NCBI GenBank assembly: GCA_949987705.1
Contig: OX465281.1
Span: 255,722,542-255,786,541, forward strand
DNA: 64,000 nucleotides
Reading direction: 5' to 3'
DNA from: Thereva unica
Taxonomy: Eukaryota > Arthropoda > Insecta > Diptera > Therevidae
The translations under genes and the position numbers were made by a program. The notes beneath the pieces are model-generated. The model was not told the DNA's origin and did no database searches. It saw only the letters and a program-made list of their open reading frames with translations. Positions 54,690 to 64,000 of the stretch are shown here, in pieces (positions within the stretch are counted from its first letter, which is position 1; each line of letters starts with the position of its first letter).

Positions 54690-55625
54690 CTTTCTATTAT
54701 TCTTAAGAGGGTGTTGTGGAAGATTCTTGATTTTAAGATATAAAGGACAAGAAGTTTTTATTGCCTACAGTAGTGTTGAGCACATTACTTTTCAACTTAT
54801 CATCAAATGATGAGTTCACTTTCCCGATGATGGAATTGCAGTAATGTCAGATGATGTAACCCATTTGGGGAACGCTTCTTTAGCTAATTGCGTTTATACA
54901 TTCTTCATTAAACCATGTATTTGGCCTGGGCTTTATAGCTTTTGGTAGAGTGAGGAATGAACTCGTATAATTTTGTGACATAGAGAGCGATAAAGTTGGC
55001 ACTACGGAATCACAAGTCCCAGTCAGTGACTTTGAAAAAAAAAAACGAATAAGCTCCAACCAGTTGGTTCTCCCGTAATACCAAATATCACCTGATATCC
55101 CAAATTTCAAAAGTTTAACAATTAAAACATGATGGTCTACTTTATCAAAGCTAGTGATATAATAATAATACTAAATCAAATTAATATCGGCTCGTTATCC
55201 ATATCATAGAGCAGTGCAGTATCATGGAGAGTTTGAGATCCCTTTCTTCTGAAACCGTGTTTATGTAAGGTATGAGTCGATTAGAGGCGAATAGTATATC
55301 AAGGTGGGCTCTGGCGCACTTTTTAGTTGATGTTAATCATTCCCATTAAAAGTATGGATAACCTTTATGTCGATAGCATTCCGTTGTCGGGATTAATGAA
55401 AGATTAGGACGGTTAAAATCTCCTAAAATAAATATGTCGTCAATAGAACAGAGTGTGTTATCTAAAATATTGTGATGATGACGCAATCTATTAGAATTTG
55501 AATGAACTGTCATTTGCAACGATTTATGAACTAAGTGGAGTAACTCTACCGCATCTACCGCAATGACTGTTGCTGTGAAATAGATATCCTTCTGCATTTT
55601 TTCCCGCAACGCAGGGCTAGCCTTC
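54690..55625 (-). mobile_element. CR1-like endonuclease/linker fragment
   Basis: Minus strand includes CSIDDIFILGDFNRPNLS (GDFN motif of the apurinic-like endonuclease) near 55430. Further on, in another frame, YGRTNWLELIRFFFSK, DSVVPTLSLS and KPRPNTWFNEEC lie in the linker before the reverse transcriptase. Frame changes separate them. Confidence 0.68.
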
Positions 55626-55862
55626 ACTATTTACCCTCCCCCCGACGGTCTTTTTTTATGCACAGACCAGTCTAGAAATTAGTTCTTTACGATAGCCTCC
55701 CACAGTCAGTATTCCTCAACCGGAGTTTAAACGCAAGGATCATCGCTCTTAAGCACCCCTCCCCATAACGTTTCTTATTCTTCGCCTATCCTTCGGGTTA
55801 AGCTTACTACTAGACATCTGACCATGCCAACAACGACATGACGAAAGAGTGATACCTGAGCT
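55626..55862 (+). repeat. Spacer with a degenerate RPERHDG-type segment
   Basis: 55808-55860 (ctagacatctgacc, caacgacatgacg, agagtgatacctgagctt) is a third, degenerate copy of the segment at 32940 and 34340. Confidence 0.4.
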
Positions 55863-55985
55863 TACTCGGGTAAAAATTAAAAATGGCATTACAACGGGCG
55901 AACACCGGCCGTTATTGAAACATAGTTCTCGGCCATGTGCAGGGCTTTAGAAGGTTGTTTGAAGGACTGTAGGGCCTTTCACTAA
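55863..55985 (+). mobile_element. GGCC-rich family, 5' fragment
   Basis: Starts CTCGGGTAAAAATTAAAAAT, then cattacaacgggcgaacacc and ggccgtt, matching the first 60 bp of the copy at 47320, then diverges. Confidence 0.6.
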
Positions 55986-56339
55986 ACCCAAACACACGCA
56001 CGCCGGGTTATTTATTCCCAAGTTGTTTGTATATAATACGAACTCCACCGCCGCTTGATCTCATGTCCAGGGTGTGAAAGGAGGAAGGTGGCCAGCCTGC
56101 CGAATTGACCAGAATCGGGAAACCGAAGAAACTAGGCAAGAAACCGCATGAAAAAAAGTGGCACCGAGAGAGCGTTTCCGTTACGGACCGCCAGCTAATG
56201 GAACAAAGAAAAAGAAGATTAAAAAAAATCTTTTTGAAGTGACACTTTTTTAGTCGCGGTAGAGTAATTTTCTGGAGACCGTCGCGAAAAATGTAAGGAA
56301 TTGACATAGTATGCAGGCTGAGGGAAAGTACTCTAAATC

Positions 56340-56640
56340 CAGCTTGGAGTTTTAGTTAGGACACAAGCTGGTTATGTAGGAAAAATTTGCTTACGGTGGG
56401 GGTTATTTGGAGCACAAACTGGTTAAGTTTGAGTTTAAGCAATGGGTGGTTTTGTTGCCGATCCCTTTTTTGGGTGTTTAGGTAGGGCTAAAGGTGTTTA
56501 TGTGGGTTAAATTATCCTTTTGGATTTCAGTATGAGCAAAAGGTGGTTTTGTTACTAAACTGCCTTTGGGGTTTTAATAGGGGCCCTGGTTCTGTAGGAA
56601 TAATTTTCCTTTGGAGATTTTTTAATTCCATTAAGCCACA
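56340..56640. repeat. Degenerate tandem repeat, unit about 100-130 bp
   Basis: Related units begin near 56362, 56493 and 56590, each with ggtt-tgta/tgtgg, an attttcc/attatcc core and a ttggg/ttgg box, with gcaa(t/a)gg-tggttttgtt repeated at 56440 and 56535. Confidence 0.45.
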
Positions 56641-59600
56641 AAAACGTTACATTATGAAGTAAATCATCTTCCTTAAAACAGAGTTCCTTGAACGCTAATA
56701 AAGGGTAACTAAGAAAACCAAATCCAAAGGAATTTCATAAAACAATCGGCGTCGATTAAATATTGTAAAATTGTTTTCAATTGCGTCTAATTCATTGGTC
56801 TAGGACTGGATTACAAGAATAAACAAAAAGTCAACAAACCAACAAACTCAATATCTTCAACAAAACAATCCCATCATTATTTTTAAATACAGCACCAACT
56901 CTACATAGACCAGAAACTTTACAGCGATAAAATATATTCGAATTGAATTAGTTCTAACTACCACGCTAAGACCAAACATGTCGTACTCGTTAAACTGCAG
57001 TAACGAACCTTGCAGGTACATTAATTTTATAGCATGTCGTAGTCAGCGGCTAATCTACTTGCTACCAGAATCATAAACATAGTCGTAACGATCGACAGAC
57101 TAAATTTGCCGCATAAATATGGTGTTAGTGGCCAAAGGCAATGGGCTGTATTCAGATTCAAATTAAAGTTCGGCTTAGTCAAATATATTTTAATTTCATA
57201 TCAATTTTATGAACTGGAAATGGTGATTAAATTCGGAGTTTGGAGTAATATTTCTAAGGACATGCGAGCCAGATATTTTGTTCTTTTACGTTTTGTTGGG
57301 CAGTACAGATGGTAGAATATTGCGTAGGCTTGGAACTAATTTTTTGCATTGAGGGATATATTGTGTTATTGCGTTCTCCATTTACTTCTTGCCATCTTAT
57401 GTGATATGCCGAATCATGGGACGAATTCAGTGACAAAATGTTTTGCCACAGATATATCCTGAATTGGGTGAACTTCCATCGATCTAGTAAATCGATCTTT
57501 AATTTTGTACGGGTATGTTTGTCATGATGAAAACTTTTTGACAACCGATCACTCAATCACTCATTGCGATTTTCAATAAAATGATCGTTGATTGGTAATG
57601 TTTCGTGTTAATGGGTCGTCGTGTGAAATGAATCCCGGTATTTGATAAGTTGTGCTCAAAATTAAATGTAAGATAGTGCAAAGAAACGAGTAGGGAGGGT
57701 CAAGAATGGCTGTGTTGTGCTACCCGGGTACCATTGCTTGCTGATATGATCTTGAAGGTTTGAAAGTTTTGTAGCTCAATATTTCCTTTTTGAAGATGCG
57801 TCAATGGAGACAGAATGATAATGATGGTAATTAGTACTCTCGTCGTGTGAACTGGATTTGTAGTCAGTCCAGGCCAAGAAATTGTGTCCTTTGAGGCGGG
57901 ATCGAATGGGTATGATCATTGAGAACTTCTCTCGATCAAACGTTTGGTCCTTTTGATCCATCGATGATAGCTTCATGGTCTAAAATGTGAGTGAAGGCCA
58001 GTAATGATCGCAAAAGATCGTGTCTCAGTAATCCGGTGATTGCACAATTGTTAGGGACAAAAATATGGCGGTATATAAATCCACCATAATTCATCTACAA
58101 TCACCCTTAATTGGGCATGTATAGAAATAAGAGGTAACTCCTGTTTCAATATAAATCTGCTATCTAAGAAATGCTGCACAAATAAAACTAAAAATAACCT
58201 TCTCAGTAACCTCATCCATTTTGTCAATGTTTCACATGCCTCACAAATTACAAAGGTGGCAATAAATCGTTAAAACTTTCCCACATTCAGTTCACAATCT
58301 CTGATTCACGAAGGTGCATTACATTATCATATCAGAAGGTGGATAAAATGGGATTATTATCTTTATTGAGTGCCGATATGATCAAAGCGATCGGAAAAGG
58401 CCTCAATTAATACCAAATTTGGTCTAATAGTAACCGAGCCTCCAAATAAAGAGACAAAAAAAGCGCGAGGCGTTGGCAGCTCAAAACAAATCAATGTCCG
58501 ACTTCTTTTCTTCTCTCAGTAACCAATACTGAAAGTCGCAATCTGCACTACTGATCTTGCGCGGCTAGCTGCTAAGGCACGATCTTCAGGAGTGGAGCCA
58601 ACTATTCTTGTCAATTCAGAATCAACCAGAAAAGTTGAATGGCATCCCTTTTATGGTCGAGCGCAATTTTAATTGAAATATCAGAAATCGTTGAGATTGT
58701 TTGATGCCATTTAAAAAATAATTATTGTGGGGTTTTTGCTGTAACTGATTTGCGACGATAACGCTTTATGACGGATCAGTCACTACAGCCGATCGATGGA
58801 CTGCTCGCATTGTGTCTCGACTTAAGGAATTTTTAAATGAAATTGTCGCAGTTTGCATCTCTGCATACGCAAAACGCAATCAATTCGAGATCAAACAATT
58901 ATTTTAAAGAGATCGCCAATATTTAGACAAACACGCACCGCAAACGCAACGTACGTAATCGATTACTTTAATTGCAGAGTTACGTGGAGTTAGAAAAACA
59001 AATTTCAAATTTATAATCCCGCTGGCCTCAGCAGCGCTGAACTTAATCATTTCATCGTTTTTTGCGCTATTTTTCTTCACCTGCATTGTAGGTAGGTAGA
59101 TATGCGCGGATTATACTCTAGGTACCTAGGAAAATGGCAGTAAATTATACTCAAGATACCCTTGACAGCAGGAGGCGATTTATCGGCGCGCAATATCGTG
59201 ATTGGCAGTGCGTGATTGTTGGAAATTAAGTCCGTACTAAGCGCGCGCGAAAGTGATTTTTTTCTTATTAATAGCCCAGTTGACCACAAGGGTTATCAGA
59301 AATTTATCTCCTTCCTTTCCTCTTATAGATTTGAAGTCGAGTCACTCTTGAAGCTGGCTTGTCCCGAGAGACTTGAGCTGGTCGAGATACATGACAAGTG
59401 ATTGTTTTATCTCAAGGAATGCTGCCGAACTCATGAGAAAAATGGACCAAGGAACTCCCTCTAGTTAACAGTCCATTCATCATATCAAGCATTAGCCGGT
59501 CCATTCATACACCTGTGCACTGGCGTATTTCAATTACTAAATCCCCCTAGACCTGCTGAATGGCCATCCACAACTCGTTAATCTCCGGAAGATAATAACT

Positions 59601-61304
59601 CACTCCCAGAACACTTCGGTGTAGCATAATGCGGACTTAACTTTCTATACGCAGACTAAAAGGTGATCTTGCACACCTATGCTGAGGGGCCAGATCCTCC
59701 AGAAAGTTTGCAGCTGCATTCGATACCGATCACTAGCGCTGGGGCCCCAGTAATGCCGATGAATTAGATCTCGCCAATCGGTTTTATTACCTCCAAATGG
59801 AAATTTATGGTGACCGTCGCTGCAATTAATAACTATGACCGGAGAAAATCCCGGCGCACGATCGATTTTCCGGATTCGACTCTTTGTAATTGCAAAGATG
59901 ACAGCCACACAATCCCTCGAAGGTGCGGTAATTGATGATGATCACAGCCCAGCGACATCTACACCAAATAAACTACAACGACGGCGGAGGGTTTATTTTA
60001 ATGACGGACGACCTTTAGCTTGGCGTTTCAACATGAAGCGGCAAGAAAGACCACGCCCAGCATGGTAATGATGGATTTAGTGTTCGCCATCTGACTAGGC
60101 GATCGCGCTCTCGCCGGATTGATCGTTTCCGCTTGTGGATTTTTTCCCGTAAAGGTTAAAGGCTTTGTAATGACTTAATTAAACCCAACATATCTTCTTC
60201 GGGATTAAGATTGATAGGTGTGGTGCAAGGTGAGGCAAGAAGCCAAGTGGTCGATTAATTGGAGCACGTCGGGGTGTACAAAAAAGTACTAGGTGCTTAG
60301 CTGCAGGTGGAGCAGCTGGGGAGCTGTAAAAAGTTGGTCATTTTTCATCCCAGACACGAAATGAATGAACAAGCAGGATGAAGGGGATCACTCTTTTTAT
60401 TTGAGTTCTCCTTGGCTCGCGGAGTTATGTGGTTTTTGTTTTAGATATATTGAAATATTGACTTATACACTAACGAGATAACATCATTTATTTAATCAGA
60501 ATTTTGAGAAGCTAGTACTATGAAAGGTTGACCTACTTCAATTTGATGTGATTTACCTTCTCTCTAATTTTCCCCTAAAATGAATATAGTACTTAAACCC
60601 TTTCATTGAACTCTCGTTTTGAACTAGTTCTCGTAAGTCCTTGCTCAATTCTAACTTTTTGTTCTACTAGTTCATCGTTCTGCAAGTTCTATTTGAAAGG
60701 CAACGTCAGAGTATAGAAAAATACAAATGGAATAAAGTGGGCCAATTTAGGTAGAGAAGGACATGGCAATGAGAGCAGGAGTGGAATTAGGGAGCCATAC
60801 GGAGTACAGTCAAGTCCCATTTTCGTGAACTCCTTCCTTACAGACCGAAGGCAGGATGACGGCCAGGAACCCGGTAAACCAAGAAAACCGGTTAGCTTGG
60901 ACCCTCCAGAAAATTGGCAGCACCAGCTCACCCATAATTTTTTTGTGTGAAAGACTAGAGGCTCAGGTAAAGGCCCTTTGTACTGTCAACAATCTATTTT
61001 TTTCGTATAGAGTGCATTGCCGAACAGCAGCTCTAGAAGCAGAACTGCCACAACCAAGCCGAGACATTTTATTCCACCTACTCCCAACCATTACTATCGC
61101 AACTCTGACATCAGGGAATCGAGAAACAACTCGTTGGAGTGTTATGCCTCCTGAAACGAGTTGAATCTCATCAACCACCCATGATATGCGCTTTGGTGAA
61201 GCGGGTTGGGGCTAAGGAAGGCTGTGACTGGAGGAATCACGAATGAAAGAGGAAAGAAGAAAAAAGGAAAGTTATGTAGGTGGGAAAGTGGATAAGCCGA
61301 AGGA
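56641..61304. other. Long noncoding stretch, candidate regulatory blocks
   Basis: No coding frame with domain or exon borders was found. 58040-59280 and 59560-60180 are low in repeats with TAATTA/CAATTA-type and CGATCG-type words, comparable with blocks at 31, 35 and 40 kb. 60,850-61,300 may be the body of the SINE whose head lies at 61305-61386 (minus strand). Confidence 0.35.
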
Positions 61305-61386
61305 CAGAGGGGCTGGCCGGGATTCAAACCCGGGACTTCTGGGGTGGTAGCCAGACGCCTTACTCCAAAGGCTAACGAGGCCCCCT
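61305..61386 (-). mobile_element. tRNA-like SINE head next to an RTE fragment
   Basis: Minus strand: gggggcctcg, TTAGCCTTTGGAG (A-box-like), then GGGTTTGAATCCC (perfect B-box core) and ggccagcccc pairing with the start. The anticodon arm (tctgg...ccaga) would have an 8-nt loop, so a working tRNA is unlikely. Immediately 5' on the same strand is the truncated RTE copy, an unusual junction. Confidence 0.6.
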
Positions 61387-61389
61387 AGG

Positions 61390-62060
61390 TTTGTTGGCTT
61401 TTAGCAGTTGTACGTGTATTTCTGATTCCATGCTAATGTCGACTGCTACTATTGAACCAAGGTAGGTAAATGAATTTACCACTGCAAACTCGTGTTCCTC
61501 TACCTTGGTTGTGGGACCAATGTTTGGTGGCCACTATGTACTTTGTTTTGCTTTCGTTAATTTTCAGTTCCATTTGCTATCTACTGCTCAATCTGAGTGA
61601 AATCTTCTTGTACAGCTTTTGTAGTTCTCTGAGATCTTGCTCAGTACGCAGCATTCTTACGTTCAGTTGCCAGCTTGCATTCATTAATGAACCAGTCGTT
61701 CCGATCCTCTACAACTTCTGCCTTTGATGGAATCAGCAGTACTAATGAAAGTATTTTTAAGGCGGTCCAGCTCTCGTCGACGCCCGGCATCTCATCCTCC
61801 GGACTTACTCTTCTGAGCACGAGTTCTAACTCATGACCGAAGCTGTTTCTGGCCATTTCATTCCGAAGAGTAGTTTTGTTGATTCGTATCTGATCAGCGG
61901 ATACAAAGTTTTTCAGCCAACCAACAAGATAGTGATCTGAGTCGAAGTTGGCATATCAGTATGTTCGTACCGTCATCAAACCCGAAAGGTGGCGGCAGTC
62001 TATTAATAAATTCGCTATTTGGTTGCGAGTGGCTCCATCAGGACGCAGCCAAGTGACTTT
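61390..62060 (-). mobile_element. Internally deleted RTE copy
   Basis: 61390-61625 matches 17838-18080, and 61625-62060 matches 19190-19640. A block of about 1.1 kb covering most reverse-transcriptase motifs is therefore missing. Readable endonuclease-side text includes WFINECKLATERKNAAY (minus). Frame changes are present. Confidence 0.82.
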
Positions 62061-64000
62061 TTATCGTCTGGTAAACCACCCCCATCCTCATATGGTAGCC
62101 GTAAGGCCCACCAACCTACATGGGGCACTGGGTGGATGCATCAAAACTTTCAAACCAAACTCTCTCAATTTTTGATGGATAAATAGTGTAGAGTTTCGTA
62201 TTATTCCAATTGAGCGGTTTTCGATCAATTGTCCGGCATGATCTTTCTAGTTGCCTATAGGTGATTTAAGAATCAATTGTCTGACCAACTGAAAGTATTT
62301 CACAGGGAACCATTCCCTTCCGGCCCAACTACGCACATGACCTTTTTTCGATGTCAATCCAGGCTTCGCTAACGTTTGTGATGGGTCACCAAATTTTTTC
62401 CACGTTCTTTGACTTTTCCGATTGATATAGAGAGAGAAACAAGAAAAACTATAAATAATTATCTATATTATTTTAAAACATTACTTCTACTTTAAAAGAT
62501 TACAGCTGCACAATGTTCGTTTATTGACAATTAGGCTTGGTAGACCTGTGGGAATAGTCCACCAGCAACAAACTCACCTGATCCCTTAAAATGAAATGAA
62601 CTCCACCACTTCACGGCGCATCTTCCAAATTAATTAGCCATCGCATCTATGAATAACCGTAATTTTATTCCATATCATATCTCAAGTGATAAGATGCCAT
62701 TAACAAGTCGTTCCTAAGCCGATTTGAAAAATGGAGTCTCATCTCCCGAAAGCAAAACGACGGCCACGAAAAAATATTTTAATCGCTGTTTGTGCACATA
62801 TCCGCGGTCGATTTTAATTAAACTCAGGCCAATTCTATTAATTTACTGTCATCCGTGTGTGCACGGCGGAGCAGCCTAATGGAGGACCGAGGGAGCGGAG
62901 ATGGTCACCAAAGATCGTTGGCCAGGTACTCCAAGATGCCCCAACCTGGACGGCGCGCGGAGAACAGCAGTGCATCCAGGTAGACGGACGCAGCAGCACC
63001 ACCAGCAACAGGTGTATCTATGGCGATCTATTTGCATTCTCTGCAGGCTCGGGTTAATTAAATTGTAGTCAGGCTGCTGGGTTTTTTGAGGCCGGGGCAT
63101 TCTGCCATTGCCAGTAGTAGTCACAACCTGCTTTATAAATGATCGGTATTACTTCAGGTGACTTCTTTGCTTCTTTGTAGCTGCTAGAATGTTCTGAAGT
63201 TGAGGAGACGTGAATGCGAAAAAACGGATATGAAATCAACGCGGCAATCTGTTTGCCGCTTCATGCTGCCACTTGCAATAAATTTTTCGGCGAAGATCAA
63301 ATGCGAAATTTGCCTGGCATCTTTGAGGCTGTGTTTACTGAGATTTCGCACCTATGGATCCGGAGTATGCTAGAGAAAGATGATTAATGCCATTCCCAGC
63401 ACATTGTTGCCGAGAAAGGCTGCTGCTGCAGTCCGGAGCTGGTTGAGGAATCTTGATTGGTAGCACGTCGTTTTGGAAGAATGTCCATGTCGGTAAGGAT
63501 GTAAGGAGATATCCAGCTCCTCTGTTCTGACGCAGGAATGGCGATCCAGGTAGTCTCTTAATTGGTAGAATTAAAGGTGCTTGTTAGTACGGATTAGTAC
63601 AGCGCGACACTGGCCCATAAATCCAGATCAATTCCCCGGCCGTAATCAGGCAACTTAATCAAGCCGCCATTAATAATTTCAACACTTTCAGCTTTTCTTG
63701 TGTACTTAGTAATAATTGAGATCATTTCGTTGCCATCTAGGCGGCTAGAAGACATCTTTTAAGGCCCCAGACGCAATCAATGCCCATAAATTGTAATGAT
63801 TTCCACCAGTGCACTAAGACGTCGCCCGAGCCCCATTAGGACGCTATCAATTCTGCGGTATCAGTCCGACTTCGTTTTACGTTTTACGCGAATTATTTAT
63901 CCCATCCGCGGAGCGGCCAGCGTGCAGCTCACTTAGTCCTCCGGTGAATGGGGCCCCAGCTAGACACATTTAGACAGATTAACATTTCAAAACAAATGAC
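62061..64000. other. Noncoding stretch to the window end
   Basis: No gene is recognised. 62600-64000 is repeat-poor with scattered attaattagcc, tttaattaaactc and cttaatcaagcc words. The small frames at 62857 and 62876 lie opposite each other and are likely chance. Confidence 0.35.

Noticed and set aside
61305..61386. Possible functional tRNA gene
   Set aside because: B box is perfect but the anticodon loop would have eight bases and the acceptor pairing is irregular; treated as a SINE head.

Overview
This window reads as nuclear DNA of a dipteran insect. It is AT-rich, has short introns with GT-AG borders, carries a tandem odorant-receptor (OR) cluster, and is heavily loaded with RTE, LOA, CR1/Jockey-like and R1 retrotransposon remnants and with hAT, mariner, Harbinger-like and foldback DNA elements. 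I cannot name the species from sequence alone.

Layout. 0-23.3 kb: four odorant-receptor copies on the + strand. Copy 1 (595-2007) has a one-base deletion and a damaged splice donor. Copy 2 (6640-7012) is a two-exon remnant. Copy 3 (10486-13697) and copy 4 (21136-23031) are intact, each 389 codons in five phase-0 exons of 249, 621, 90, 156 and 54 bp. Copies 3 and 4 are close duplicates sharing leader, coding and 3' flanking DNA, but their spacers and introns have been filled independently by mobile elements. These include a near-complete RTE retrotransposon (17311-20403) with a target-site duplication (TSD), a LOA element broken by a 604-bp inverted-repeat element (2943-3546), small elements with clean 8-9 bp TSDs at 9984, 11446 and 22664, and large foldbacks at 9119 and 16646.

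23.3-41 kb: a decayed mariner, a LOA 3' half on the - strand (30430-28976), CR1-like pieces, and an unidentified repeat family with inverted ends and GGCC-rich text (36.4-38.1 kb). Low-repeat stretches rich in homeodomain-type ATTA/CAATTA words lie between them and could be regulatory, without proof.

41-51 kb: one convincing coding exon on the - strand (41826-41134, 231 codons, ending at a splice donor, unknown protein with a PP1-docking-like KVSF motif). A GC-rich promoter/5'-leader-like block at 50.2-51.0 kb may be its distal promoter or may belong to another gene. A hAT cluster and a Harbinger-like MITE lie between them.

51-64 kb: CR1-like fragments in opposing orientations, a complete 892-bp hAT-type element with an 8-bp TSD, a second internally deleted RTE copy next to a tRNA-like SINE head, and long stretches without recognisable genes.

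Functionally the only readable theme is chemosensation: two apparently working OR genes with a shared upstream motif, and two dead relatives. The rest is transposon sediment and probable noncoding DNA of a neighbouring large gene.
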